A stretch of 64,000 nucleotides of DNA from Cedecea lapagei (lineage in GTDB: Bacteria; Pseudomonadota; Gammaproteobacteria; Enterobacterales; Enterobacteriaceae), in contig NZ_LR134201.1 in assembly GCF_900635955.1 (NCBI RefSeq), positions 248,001 to 312,000 on the forward strand, written 5' to 3'. A model generated the notes under the pieces. That model ran no database searches and was not told where the DNA came from. It saw only the letters and a program-made list of their open reading frames with translations. The position numbers and the translations under genes were made by a program. Shown here in pieces: positions 8,066 through 20,580 of this stretch (positions are counted from its first letter, which is position 1; every line of letters starts with the position of its first letter).

Positions 8066-9190
8066 ATGCAACGAACGGAGATTTGGCTACGTCTAATGGC
8101 CGTTAGGGGGCTGAGCGGCGATAAGTTCTTAAAAATAGCCCATTTGCTGCAACACAGTCCTCTCCTGGAGAGAGAAAGCCCGCCAGATTTGGGATTAAGC
8201 CCACGCGAATCTGCACTCTTTAATGCATTTAATGAGCGCCAGCTTGAAGCCAGCCTCAGATGGCTCGAGAAACCGGGACATCGCTTGCTGACGGCGGAAG
8301 ATGCCCTCTATCCGAAGCAGCTTCGCGCTATTAATGATTATCCCGGAGCCCTCTTTGTTGCGGGAGATCCAACGCAGCTCTGTGAAAACCAGATAGCGGT
8401 TGTTGGAAGCCGTAACCTGTCTGATTACGGTGAGCGCTATTGTCGGCAGTTTTGTGAAGAGCTTGCCTTGGCCGGGCTGGTGATTACCAGCGGTCTGGCT
8501 CTGGGCATCGACGGCGTAGCACATCGCGCGGCCCTGAGCGTGCAGGGTAAAACCATTGCTGTACTTGGCAACGGGTTAGGCAGCGTTCATCCTAAACGCC
8601 ACCTGATGCTGGCCAGGCAAATTGTGGAGCAGGGCGGGGCTGTCATTTCCGAATTCCCTCTCTCCTGCACCCCCTGGCCGTCAAACTTTCCGTGGCGTAA
8701 CCGCGTTATCAGCGGATTGAGCAGGGCTGTATTTGTGGTGGAGGCCGGTGAGCGAAGCGGATCTCTGGTGACTGCCCGTTATGCCGTTGAACAAGGTAGA
8801 GAGGTATTTGCCCTGCCCGGTACGGTAGGAAGTCCGGGGAGCGATGGCCCACACTGGCTGATTCAGCAGGGGGCAAACCTGGTGCGAAGTCCGCAGGATA
8901 TCCTCGATTATCTCTCCTCTGAACTGCACTGGCTTCCCGCTTCGCACAATGTGTCAATATATTCGCCAAATCAACAGGACGGCGCATTGCCATTTCCCCA
9001 TCTGTTGGCTAACGTAGGAGATGAGGTTACACCTGTTGACGTCGTCGCTGAACGTGCCGGCCAACCTGTGCCAGAGACGGTAGCTCAGCTACTCGAACTG
9101 GAGTTAGCAGGATGGATCGCAGCTGTACCCGGCGGCTATGTCCGATTGAGGAGGGCATGCCATGTTCGACGTACTAATGTACTTATTTGA
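8066..9190 (+). CDS. dprA: DNA-processing protein DprA (Smf)
   Basis: The 374-aa product matches E. coli DprA in length and over the whole sequence. DprA binds incoming single-stranded DNA and loads RecA in naturally competent bacteria; its role in enterobacteria is less clear. The Rossmann-like domain covers about residues 85-300 (IAVVGSRNLSDYG, GLALGIDGVAHRAAL). A C-terminal winged-helix domain ends GGYVRLRRACHVRRT. I chose the ATG at 8066 (MQRTEIWLRLM) because it aligns with the E. coli start and has AGGGAG five bases upstream; in-frame starts at 8006 and 8063 are less suitable. The end overlaps smg by 29 bp. Confidence 0.96.
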   Translation: MQRTEIWLRLMAVRGLSGDKFLKIAHLLQHSPLLERESPPDLGLSPRESALFNAFNERQLEASLRWLEKPGHRLLTAEDALYPKQLRAINDYPGALFVAGDPTQLCENQIAVVGSRNLSDYGERYCRQFCEELALAGLVITSGLALGIDGVAHRAALSVQGKTIAVLGNGLGSVHPKRHLMLARQIVEQGGAVISEFPLSCTPWPSNFPWRNRVISGLSRAVFVVEAGERSGSLVTARYAVEQGREVFALPGTVGSPGSDGPHWLIQQGANLVRSPQDILDYLSSELHWLPASHNVSIYSPNQQDGALPFPHLLANVGDEVTPVDVVAERAGQPVPETVAQLLELELAGWIAAVPGGYVRLRRACHVRRTNVLI

Positions 9191-9635
9191 AACCTACATC
9201 CACAGCGAAGCAGAAATGCGCGTTGACCAGGATAAGCTGACGAGCGATCTCACCGACGCGGGTTTTGATCGTGAGGACATTTTTAACGCATTAGTGTGGC
9301 TTGAAAAGCTGGCCGATTATCAGGAAGGTTTGACTGAGCCGATGCAGCTTGCCGCTGACCCTCTCTCGATGCGTATTTTTACCGCAGAAGAGAGCCAGAG
9401 GCTTGATGCAGACTGCCGGGGCTTTTTACTGTTCCTTGAGCAGATTCAGGTGCTAAATCTCGACACCCGCGAAATGGTCATTGAGCGCGTGCTGGCGCTC
9501 GATACCGCAGAATTCGAACTCGAAGATCTGAAGTGGGTTGTGCTGATGGTGTTGTTCAACATTCCGGGTTGTGAAAATGCCTACCAGCAAATGGAAGAAT
9601 TACTCTTCGAGGCAAATGAAGGTATGCTGCACTAA
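9162..9635 (+). CDS. smg: DUF494 family protein Smg
   Basis: The 157-aa product matches Smg (DUF494), the E. coli length. It is small, acidic and helical, begins MFDVLMYLFETYIHSEAEMR, and has no visible membrane segment, signal peptide or catalytic motif. Its start lies 29 bp inside dprA in another frame, so translation is probably coupled. The dprA-smg-yrdD-tsaC-aroE order is conserved in enterobacteria. Its molecular function is not established. Confidence 0.93.
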   Translation: MFDVLMYLFETYIHSEAEMRVDQDKLTSDLTDAGFDREDIFNALVWLEKLADYQEGLTEPMQLAADPLSMRIFTAEESQRLDADCRGFLLFLEQIQVLNLDTREMVIERVLALDTAEFELEDLKWVVLMVLFNIPGCENAYQQMEELLFEANEGMLH

Positions 9636-9658
9636 ATTGAGTTGCAGCATGAGATGTT

Positions 9659-10213
9659 ATGGCCAAGTCAGCACTGTTCTCGGTGCCAAAAAATGAACCC
9701 TGCCCCCAATGCGGGGCAGAGTTAGCAATACGTTCCGGTAAACATGGCCCATTTCTGGGCTGTACCCACTATCCGGAATGCGATTATGTTCGCCCGCTCA
9801 AGAGCCAGGCCGATGGCCATATTGTAAAGGTGCTCGATGGGCAGCCGTGTCCGGTTTGTCAGGCAACGCTCGTGTTACGCCAGGGGCGCTTTGGCATGTT
9901 TATCGGCTGCAGCAACTACCCCGAATGCGAACACACTGAAATTATCGATAAACCCGATGAGACCGCGATAGCCTGCCCTCAATGCCAGAAAGGGCAGCTG
10001 GTTCAGCGCCGTTCTCGCTACGGCAAAACCTTTTGGTCTTGCGATGGCTACCCGGACTGCCAGTTCGTTCTCAATTTTAAGCCGGTAGCGGGCATCTGCT
10101 CTGAATGTCAGTATCCGCTGCTGATTGAAAAGAAAACGGCTCAGGGCGTGAAACGCTTTTGTGCCAGTAAACAATGTGGAAAGCCGGCAACGGTGGAACA
10201 AGCCAGTGAATAA
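9659..10213 (+). CDS. yrdD: Topoisomerase-type zinc-ribbon protein YrdD
   Basis: The 184-aa product is built almost entirely of four C4 zinc ribbons of the kind found at the C-terminus of DNA topoisomerase I, without the catalytic topoisomerase domain. The cysteine pairs are CPQCGAEL with GCTHYPEC, CPVCQATL with GCSNYPEC, CPQCQKGQ with SCDGYPDC, and CSECQYPL with FCASKQC. Single-stranded nucleic-acid binding is the natural inference from the family, but its role is unknown. It starts 23 bp after smg and overlaps tsaC by 8 bp. Confidence 0.92.
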   Translation: MAKSALFSVPKNEPCPQCGAELAIRSGKHGPFLGCTHYPECDYVRPLKSQADGHIVKVLDGQPCPVCQATLVLRQGRFGMFIGCSNYPECEHTEIIDKPDETAIACPQCQKGQLVQRRSRYGKTFWSCDGYPDCQFVLNFKPVAGICSECQYPLLIEKKTAQGVKRFCASKQCGKPATVEQASE

Positions 10214-10778
10214 TAACCTGCCTGAAGGCCAGCTCGCGCAGATCGTAGCGGCCCTGAAACAACAACAAGTCATCGCCTATCCAACCGAAGCCGTATTTGG
10301 CGTAGGGTGTGACCCTGACAGCGAGATCGCGGTTACCCGTCTGTTGGCACTAAAACAGCGTCCGGTAGAAAAGGGGCTCATCCTGATCGCCGCCGATTTT
10401 GAGCAATTAAAACCCTATATTGACGCCGCCGCGCTGAGTGAAGAACAGCTTTCCGTGGTGTTTGCGAACTGGCCTGGTCCGGTTACGTTTGTTTTCCCGG
10501 CGTTGCCTTCGACGCCAAAATGGCTGACCGGCCGTTTTGATTCCCTGGCGGTGCGTGTGACAAATCATCCGCTAGTTAAGGATCTGTGCCTGGCCTACGG
10601 TAAACCTCTGGTGTCGACCAGTGCGAACCTTACCGGCCTGCCTCCATGCCGTAACGTGCAGGAAGTTCAGCAGCAGTTCGGCGAGAGCTTCCCGGTGCTG
10701 GTGGGGGATACCGGCGGGCGCCTGAACCCTTCAGAAATACGCGATGCCTTAACCGGCGAACTCTTCCGTCAGGGGTAA
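10206..10778 (+). CDS. tsaC: L-threonylcarbamoyladenylate synthase TsaC
   Basis: From the GTG at 10206 the product is 190 aa, the E. coli length. TsaC makes threonylcarbamoyl-AMP from threonine, bicarbonate and ATP, the first step of t6A37 tRNA modification. The YrdC fold shows VIAYPTEAVFGVGCDP near the N-terminus, KRPVEKGLI-type basic substrate-binding residues (LKQRPVEKGLI), and SLAVRVTNHP with STSANLTG later. The start (VNNNLPEGQ) aligns with the E. coli MNNNL start; an in-frame ATG at 10161 would add 15 residues deep inside yrdD. aroE follows after 2 bp. Confidence 0.97.
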   Translation: MNNNLPEGQLAQIVAALKQQQVIAYPTEAVFGVGCDPDSEIAVTRLLALKQRPVEKGLILIAADFEQLKPYIDAAALSEEQLSVVFANWPGPVTFVFPALPSTPKWLTGRFDSLAVRVTNHPLVKDLCLAYGKPLVSTSANLTGLPPCRNVQEVQQQFGESFPVLVGDTGGRLNPSEIRDALTGELFRQG

Positions 10779-10780
10779 AT

Positions 10781-11596
10781 ATGGAAACCTTCGCCGTCTT
10801 CGGTAACCCTATTCAACACAGTAAGTCTCCTCTTATTCACCGCCTTTTCGCCGAGCAAACAGGAATTGAGCATCCTTACGGGCGCGTGCTTGCCCCGTTA
10901 GACTCTTTTGTTGAAACACTTGATGCCTTTTTTAAAGAGGGGAAGGGCGCCAACGTAACCGTACCTTTTAAAGAACAGGCTTTTGCCCGTGCCGACGAGT
11001 TAACAGAACGCGCTGCGCTTGCCGGGGCGGTCAATACGCTCAAGCGCCTGGACGATGGCCGTTTGCTTGGCGACAATACGGACGGCATCGGCTTGTTGAG
11101 CGATCTTGAACGTTTGAAGCTGATCAAACCCGGCGATCGTATTCTGCTGGTGGGGGCTGGCGGTGCCGCTCGCGGTGTTCTGCTGCCGCTGTTGTCGCTG
11201 GACTGCGCGGTGACAATAACCAATCGAACATTTGCCAAAGCGGAAGAACTCGCTGATTTGTTTAGCCATACGGGCAGCGTTAGCGCCATAGCAATGGATC
11301 AGCTTGAAGGGCATGAGTACGATCTGTTGATCAATGCTACATCCAGCGGGATCGGCGGTGAAATTCCGGCGCTGCCGGTTTCTCTCCTTTCTCATCGCGT
11401 AAGCTGTTATGACATGTTTTACCAGAAAGGGCCGACGCCATTCCTGAGCTGGGCCATCGGGCACGGCGTAGTGCACTACGCAGACGGTCTGGGCATGCTG
11501 GTGGGCCAGGCTGCACATGCTTTTATGCTTTGGCATGGCGTTATGCCGGACGTTGCGCCGGTTATTGAGATCTTAAAAAGAGAAATGGCGGCGTGA
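10781..11596 (+). CDS. aroE: Shikimate dehydrogenase AroE
   Basis: The 271-aa product (272 in E. coli) is the NADP-dependent shikimate dehydrogenase, the fourth step of the shikimate pathway. The shikimate-binding segment NPIQHSKSPLIH (about 9-20), the catalytic lysine in NVTVPFKEQA, the conserved VNTLKR, NTDGIGLL and the dinucleotide loop GAGGAARGVLLP (about 126-137) are all present. It begins 2 bp after tsaC and its stop overlaps the yrdB GTG start. aroQ, for the preceding step, is about 19 kb away in this window. Confidence 0.99.
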   Translation: METFAVFGNPIQHSKSPLIHRLFAEQTGIEHPYGRVLAPLDSFVETLDAFFKEGKGANVTVPFKEQAFARADELTERAALAGAVNTLKRLDDGRLLGDNTDGIGLLSDLERLKLIKPGDRILLVGAGGAARGVLLPLLSLDCAVTITNRTFAKAEELADLFSHTGSVSAIAMDQLEGHEYDLLINATSSGIGGEIPALPVSLLSHRVSCYDMFYQKGPTPFLSWAIGHGVVHYADGLGMLVGQAAHAFMLWHGVMPDVAPVIEILKREMAA

Positions 11597-11850
11597 ACCA
11601 GGCGATCCAGTTCCCGGAGCGTGAACGCTGGGATGAAGAACGCAGCGCGGTTTGCTTTCCAGCGTTGGTTAAGGGTTTCCAGGTAGAGTGCGCTATAACC
11701 TCAGAGGCAATTACCAACCGCTTTGGCGGCAATTGCGCAGAAGAGTGGCTTTCGTTGTTCCGGGAACACCGCTGGGATCTTGAAGAAGAAGCTGAAAGCC
11801 TTATCGTAGACGAACAGGAAGGCGATCAAGGATGGTACTGGTTATCCTGA
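11593..11850 (+). CDS. yrdB: DUF1488 family protein YrdB
   Basis: The 85-aa product matches YrdB (DUF1488), an acidic, tryptophan-rich cytoplasmic protein (WDEERSAVCFPALV ... DEQEGDQGWYWLS). No catalytic motif or membrane segment is visible and the function is unknown. It uses a GTG start overlapping the aroE stop by 4 bp. Its last 25 bp overlap the convergent yrdA gene. Confidence 0.85.
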   Translation: MNQAIQFPERERWDEERSAVCFPALVKGFQVECAITSEAITNRFGGNCAEEWLSLFREHRWDLEEEAESLIVDEQEGDQGWYWLS

Positions 11851-12380
11851 GCCAGATACTCATCTTTCCAGCGAACATAATTGTTAGCGGAGTAGGTCAA
11901 ACCGGCCAGCTCCGCTTCAGTCAGACGGCGGATCTGTTTTACCGGGCTGCCTAAATAGAGATAACCGCTTTCCAGCCGCTTGTTTTGTGGCACCAGGCTG
12001 CCAGCACCAATCATCACATCATCTTCTACTACTACACCATCCAGCAGGATCGATCCCATACCGACTAATACGCGATTGCCAATCGTGCAGCCGTGCAGCA
12101 TAACTTTGTGTCCCACCGTGACATCTTCGCCGACAATCAGCGGGTTCCCTTCAGGTTTAGAGGAAGACTTATGGGTAACATGTAGAACGCTTCCATCCTG
12201 TATGTTGGTGCGTGCGCCAATCTTCACGGTATTTACATCGCCGCGGATGGCCACCAACGGCCAGACACTGACATCATCCGCCAGTTTTACATCACCGATG
12301 ACCACGCTGGTGGGATCAACCATGACTCTCTCGCCTGGCTGGGGGAATGTTTTTTGAAAAGCACGTAATACCGCAGACAT
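11826..12380 (-). CDS. yrdA: Gamma-carbonic-anhydrase-like hexapeptide-repeat protein YrdA
   Basis: From the ATG at 12380 the product is 184 aa, the E. coli YrdA length. It is a left-handed beta-helix protein of the gamma carbonic anhydrase-like family. Hexapeptide repeats run through the middle (SVVIGDVKLADDVSVW ... IGEDVTV-type turns, VLVGMGSILLDGVVV). Conserved metal-site histidines appear in LHVTHKSSS and VGHKVMLHGC. Enzymatic activity is not proven for the E. coli homologue. In-frame codons upstream to 12401 look like leader. It converges on yrdB and is divergent from the rRNA operon. Confidence 0.92.
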   Translation of the reverse strand: MSAVLRAFQKTFPQPGERVMVDPTSVVIGDVKLADDVSVWPLVAIRGDVNTVKIGARTNIQDGSVLHVTHKSSSKPEGNPLIVGEDVTVGHKVMLHGCTIGNRVLVGMGSILLDGVVVEDDVMIGAGSLVPQNKRLESGYLYLGSPVKQIRRLTEAELAGLTYSANNYVRWKDEYLAQDNQYHP

Positions 12381-12533
12381 AAATACCTCGAGGAAATTCA
12401 TCGTGTGAATAGACTGTGGCTGCTTTCTTGAGCAATGGCAAGGGAGTAAAGGGCTGGAAAGAGGGTAGATCGAACAGGATCTCAGCGAAAAGAGTGAAAA
12501 CTAAACATTCAGAAAAAAAGATCGAAAAAGTAC

Positions 12534-12561
12534 TTGTGCTAAAAAGTGGGATCCCTATAAT
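12534..12561 (+). promoter_or_regulatory. rRNA promoter P1
   Basis: A -35 box TTGTGC and a consensus -10 box TATAAT are separated by 16 bp. A GC-rich discriminator (GCGCC) follows the -10, the hallmark of stringently controlled rRNA promoters, and an A-tract lies just upstream of the -35 as an UP element. Confidence 0.9.
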
Positions 12562-12641
12562 GCGCCTCCATCGAGACGGCACAGTGAATCACTTCACAAA
12601 ATGGCCGGTTCGATAAAGAGAAAAAATCCTGAAAATCGGGG

Positions 12642-12669
12642 TTGACTCTGAAAGAGGAAAGCGTAATAT
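12642..12669 (+). promoter_or_regulatory. rRNA promoter P2
   Basis: A -35 box TTGACT and a -10 box TAATAT are separated by 16 bp, about 108 bp downstream of P1. This is the usual tandem P1/P2 arrangement of enterobacterial rRNA operons. Confidence 0.88.
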
Positions 12670-12708
12670 ACGCCACCTCGAGTTAGCAAGCGAAAGCGCC
12701 TAACTCAC

Positions 12709-12720
12709 TGCTCTTTAACA
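12709..12720 (+). promoter_or_regulatory. boxA antitermination site in the rRNA leader
   Basis: TGCTCTTTAACA matches the rRNA boxA recognised by NusB-S10 (NusE), which makes the elongating polymerase resistant to Rho. It lies between P2 and the 16S gene. Confidence 0.9.
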
Positions 12721-12854
12721 ATTTATCAGACAATCTGTGTGGGCACTCGCAGGATTGATATCTCAGCATCTTCGGATGCAACAAAATATCAAGTCTTGAA
12801 GAGTGACTACTGATTTTATAAACAGTTTTAATTCTTTGAGCATCAGACACTTTT

Positions 12855-14396
<1,542 letters not shown>

Positions 14397-14465
14397 CCTA
14401 AAAGATACAAACCCGCGTAGTGCTCACACAGATTGTCTGATAGAAAACGAGCAGTAAAACCTTAT

Positions 14466-14542
<77 letters not shown>

Positions 14543-14655
14543 AATTCTCCGCTATCCTGCGTTACAGCACCACTCACATACGAAAGTATGCTTCGTGGGG
14601 CTGCGCCTTGACTAGCGACGAATTCATGGTGATTCGAAGGTTTTACGAAATCGAT

Positions 14656-14731
14656 GGGGCTATAGCTCAGCTGGGAGAGCGCCTGCCTTGCACGCAGGAG
14701 GTCAGCGGTTCGATCCCGCTTAGCTCCACCA
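14656..14731 (+). tRNA. alaU: tRNA-Ala (TGC anticodon)
   Basis: A 76-nt cloverleaf runs from GGGGCTATAGCTCAG to encoded CCA, with anticodon TGC at 14689-14691 and the G3:U70 alanine identity pair (GGGGC/GCTCC). It is the second spacer tRNA; the Ile-Ala spacer is the rrnA/rrnD/rrnH type. Confidence 0.99.
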
Positions 14732-14791
14732 TCATTTCATGCACGACTCAATACTTCAGAGTATACCGGTGACGGTGTGCTGCGAAGTATT

Positions 14792-14803
14792 TGCTCTTTA
14801 ACA
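14792..14803 (+). promoter_or_regulatory. boxA antitermination site in the 16S-23S spacer
   Basis: TGCTCTTTAACA is repeated exactly as in the leader, between tRNA-Ala and 23S, where it renews the antitermination complex before the long 23S gene. Confidence 0.88.
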
Positions 14804-14928
14804 ATCCGGAACAAGCTGAAAATTGAAACGACATGTCGTCTCATTCCTCCGTAATAAGGAATGGGGTTAAGACATGTTCGAGTCTCTCAAATTTTCATAA
14901 TCTGAAGCGAAACATCTTCGGGTTGTGA

Positions 14929-17835
<2,907 letters not shown>

Positions 17836-17936
17836 ACAACACCGAAGGTGTTTTGCAGAGACGAAAGAAGATTTTCAGCTTAGTTCAGGATTAGGTTGAT
17901 GGTTATATGAAAATATGACGGTCAACAAACAGAATT

Positions 17937-18056
17937 TGCCTGGCGGCCGTAGCGCGGTGGTCCCACCTGACCCCATGCCGAACTCAGAAGTGAAACGCCG
18001 TAGCGCCGATGGTAGTGTGGGGTCTCCCCATGCGAGAGTAGGGAACTGCCAGGCAT
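17937..18056 (+). rRNA. rrfD: 5S ribosomal RNA, first copy
   Basis: A 120-nt 5S gene runs from TGCCTGGCGGCCGTAGC to GGAACTGCCAGGCAT. The terminal helix (TGCCTGGC with GCCAGGCA) is perfect. It follows 23S by 101 bp and precedes tRNA-Thr. Confidence 0.99.
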
Positions 18057-18204
18057 CAAATTAGCAGTAATGGTAGTCATACGAGGCAGGTCACTACTCT
18101 CAGAGAGTAGGACTGACGAACCGAAAGGTGAGTCTGAACGCTGCGAAGCAGCGGCCCGTAGGGTGAACGCGAGTTCATCAACTGCCAGGCATCAAATTAA
18201 GCGT

Positions 18205-18280
18205 GCTGATATGGCTCAGTTGGTAGAGCGCACCCTTGGTAAGGGTGAGGTCCCCAGTTCGACTCTGGGTATCAGCACCA
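18205..18280 (+). tRNA. thrV: tRNA-Thr (GGT anticodon)
   Basis: A 76-nt cloverleaf runs from GCTGATATGGCTCAG to encoded CCA, with anticodon GGT at 18238-18240. A distal tRNA-Thr between two 5S genes is the rrnD arrangement of E. coli and supports that assignment. Confidence 0.99.
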
Positions 18281-18314
18281 GTTTTAACGGTTAGGTTCGG
18301 CAGATAAAAGAATT

Positions 18315-18434
18315 TGTCTGGCGGCAGTAGCGCGGTGGTCCCACCTGATCCCATGCCGAACTCAGAAGTGAAACGCCGTAGCGCCGATGGTAGTGTGGGG
18401 TCTCCCCATGCGAGAGTAGGGAACTGCCAGACAT
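18315..18434 (+). rRNA. rrfF: 5S ribosomal RNA, second copy
   Basis: A second 120-nt 5S gene differs from the first at four positions: 3 (C to T), 12 (C to A), 35 (C to T) and 117 (G to A). The changes at 3 and 117 are a compensatory C-G to U-A swap in helix I, so the RNA should fold and function. It is the last gene of the operon and is followed by terminators T1 and T2. Confidence 0.99.
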
Positions 18435-18440
18435 CAATTA

Positions 18441-18480
18441 AAACGAAAGGCTCAGTCGAAAGACTGGGCCTTTTGTTTTA
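18441..18480 (+). terminator. rRNA operon terminator T1
   Basis: GGCTCAGTC-GAAA-GACTGGGCC (one G-U or mismatch) is followed by TTTTGTTTTA. It is the rrnB T1-type terminator seven nt after the second 5S gene, with the same flanking AAAACGAAAGGCTCAGTCGA. Confidence 0.95.
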
Positions 18481-18606
18481 TCTGTTGTTTGTCGGTGAGC
18501 ACTCTCCTGAGTAGGACAAAAGTGTCTGGAACACTTTTGAACGCCGCTTGCGGCGGCCCGAAGGGTGGCGGGCAGGACGCCCGCCATAAACTGCCAGACA
18601 TCAATT

Positions 18607-18646
18607 AAGCAAAAAGCCCAGTCTTATGACTGGGCTTTTTGCTTTT
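18607..18646 (+). terminator. rRNA operon terminator T2
   Basis: AAAAAGCCCAGTC-TTAT-GACTGGGCTTTTT is a perfect 13-bp stem ending in a T-run. It lies about 170 nt after T1, as in the rrnB T1-T2 array, and could also stop leftward transcription from yhdZ. Confidence 0.93.
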
Positions 18647-18700
18647 GTGCATCTGAATTGGATACTGGCCCGGCAAGCTCAGTGCCACCGGGCAGTGATA

Positions 18701-19459
18701 TCAGTGAATAACCTGCGAAAGAAATGCGCGTGTGCGTTCCGATTCCGGATTAGCAAAGAACTGATCCGGTGGCGCCTGCTCTACGATCTCTCCTCGATCC
18801 ATAAAGATAACCCTGTCAGCCACGGTGCGCGCAAAGCCCATTTCGTGGGTCACGCACAGCATCGTCATCCCGGATTCTGCAAGCCCTATCATCGTATCCA
18901 GTACTTCCTTTACCATTTCCGGATCAAGTGCCGAAGTGGGTTCGTCAAAGAGCATGATTTTAGGTTTCATGCACAGCGAGCGTGCAATGGCCACACGCTG
19001 CTGCTGGCCACCGGATATTTGCCCCGGGAATTTGTGCGCGTGTTCAGCGATTCGCACTCGCTCGAGGTAATGCATTGCCAGCGCTTCGGCCTCTTTCTTC
19101 GGCATCTTACGAACCCAGACAGGGGCAAGCGTACAGTTCTGCAGGACGGTTAAATGCGGGAACAGGTTAAAATGCTGAAAGACCATACCGACTTCGGTGC
19201 GAACCTTCTCTATATTGCGAAGGTCGTCATTCAGCTCTGTTCCGTCGACGACAATACGGCCCTGCTGATGCTCTTCAAGGTGGTTAATGCAGCGAATCGT
19301 CGTAGATTTACCTGAGCCGGATGGCCCACACAGGACGATACGTTCGCCCTGCTTCACATTGAGATTAATGTCTTTTAAAACATGGAACTGCCCGTACCAT
19401 TTGTTCACATTTTCCAGCGTGATCATCGTGTCGGCAGCCTGCAGCGTTATTTTACTCAT
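18701..19459 (-). CDS. yhdZ: General amino-acid ABC transporter ATP-binding protein YhdZ
   Basis: The 252-aa product is the ATPase of a polar amino-acid uptake system (AapP/GlnQ type). Walker A is GPSGSGKST (about 44-52), the Q-loop is VFQHFNLFPH, the ABC signature is SGGQQQRVAIARSL (about 152-165) and Walker B is IMLFDEPTSALD. It works on the cytoplasmic face with YhdX and YhdY. It starts 8 bp after yhdY; of two adjacent in-frame ATGs I chose the second because AAGGA is five bases upstream of it. It is convergent with the rRNA operon terminators. Confidence 0.96.
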   Translation of the reverse strand: MSKITLQAADTMITLENVNKWYGQFHVLKDINLNVKQGERIVLCGPSGSGKSTTIRCINHLEEHQQGRIVVDGTELNDDLRNIEKVRTEVGMVFQHFNLFPHLTVLQNCTLAPVWVRKMPKKEAEALAMHYLERVRIAEHAHKFPGQISGGQQQRVAIARSLCMKPKIMLFDEPTSALDPEMVKEVLDTMIGLAESGMTMLCVTHEMGFARTVADRVIFMDRGEIVEQAPPDQFFANPESERTRAFLSQVIH

Positions 19460-19467
19460 CATAATCC

Positions 19468-20571
19468 TTAGTGCGGCGTACGGCCGGTGTGGAAGCGCTT
19501 CTCCAGGTGCTGGCTATAGCGCGACATACTGAAACAGAAAATCCAATAGACGATAGCGGCAAAGACATAGCCTTCCGTCGACATGCCCAGCCAGGCCGGA
19601 TCAACCGTCGCCTGCTGAACGCTACTGAACAGATCGAACAGGCCGATGATGATCACCAGGCTGGTATCTTTGAACAGCGCAATAATCGTGTTCACCAGCC
19701 CCGGGATCACCAGCTTCAGCGCCTGTGGCAGAATGACTAATCCCTGCGTCTTCCAGTAACCAAGAGCCAATGACTCTGCGGCCTCATACTGCCCTTTTGG
19801 CAAGGCCTGTAGCCCGCCGCGAACGACCTCGGCGACATAGGCTGACTGGAAGAGGATCACCCCGACTAACGCCCGAATAAGCTTATCAATGCTGGTCCCT
19901 TCCGGAAGAAAGAGCGGCAGCATCACCGAGGACATAAAGAGCACGGTAATCAACGGTACGCCGCGCCAGAACTCGATAAACATAATCGAGAGGATCCTCA
20001 CCACCGGCATGCGTGAGCGCCTGCCCAGCGCAAGCACAATACCCAGCGGCAGGGCACCTGCAATGCCAACGGAAGCGATAATCAGCGTGAGCGTTAACCC
20101 GCCCCAGAGGCGCGTCTCAACGCGATCCAGGCCTAAAAAGCCACCGTACATCAGCCACCAGACGACGATCGGATAGGCGACTGCCCAGCCGGCTATATAG
20201 CGACCGCGGTGAGGAAGAGACTTCCAGAACATAGCGGCAACGGAAAGCAGGCCGATGATCAGCGCAAGGTTGATGCGCCAGCGGCGATCGTGAGGATAAA
20301 GCCCATACATAAACTGGCCGAAGCGCTCGTGGATAAATACCCAGCAGGCCCCGCCTTTGGTGCAGTCGGCTCTTGTCTCACCCACCCAGTTCGCCTGGAA
20401 AACTGTCCAGTCCAGAAGCGGGGGGATCAGCTTCCACATTAGCCCGACGCAGAGCAGGGTCAGTAAAGTATTGAGCCAGCTGGAGAAAAGATTTTTACGC
20501 ATCCATCGCCAGATTTGCTCAGGTTTGCTGCCCGCCGGACGGGCGCTGTGAGCCGTTAAAACTTTCATCAT
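19468..20571 (-). CDS. yhdY: General amino-acid ABC transporter permease YhdY
   Basis: The 367-aa product (E. coli length) is one of two inner-membrane permeases of the yhdWXYZ system (AapM type). An N-terminal membrane segment (LLTLLCVGLMWKLIPPLL) is followed by a periplasmic loop. The C-terminal HisM-like permease domain with about five membrane segments contains the EAA loop (QYEAAESLALGYWKTQGLVILPQALK) that docks the ATPase. Three in-frame ATGs lie close together; 20571 has AAGGA six bases upstream and aligns with the E. coli start. It begins 9 bp after yhdX. Confidence 0.95.
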   Translation of the reverse strand: MMKVLTAHSARPAGSKPEQIWRWMRKNLFSSWLNTLLTLLCVGLMWKLIPPLLDWTVFQANWVGETRADCTKGGACWVFIHERFGQFMYGLYPHDRRWRINLALIIGLLSVAAMFWKSLPHRGRYIAGWAVAYPIVVWWLMYGGFLGLDRVETRLWGGLTLTLIIASVGIAGALPLGIVLALGRRSRMPVVRILSIMFIEFWRGVPLITVLFMSSVMLPLFLPEGTSIDKLIRALVGVILFQSAYVAEVVRGGLQALPKGQYEAAESLALGYWKTQGLVILPQALKLVIPGLVNTIIALFKDTSLVIIIGLFDLFSSVQQATVDPAWLGMSTEGYVFAAIVYWIFCFSMSRYSQHLEKRFHTGRTPH

Positions 20572-20580
20572 CGACATTCC

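Larger units (their letters stand above)
12381..12854 (+). promoter_or_regulatory. Upstream and leader region of the rRNA operon
   Basis: This 474-bp gene-free stretch separates yrdA from the 16S gene. It holds the A-rich block AGAAAAAAAGATCGAAAAAG (12511-12530), which sits where an UP element should be, then promoters P1 and P2, boxA, and about 135 nt of leader that pairs around the 16S for RNase III processing. Fis sites are expected upstream of P1 by analogy with E. coli, but I could not assign them precisely. The yrdA promoter must also lie in its left part. Confidence 0.8.
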
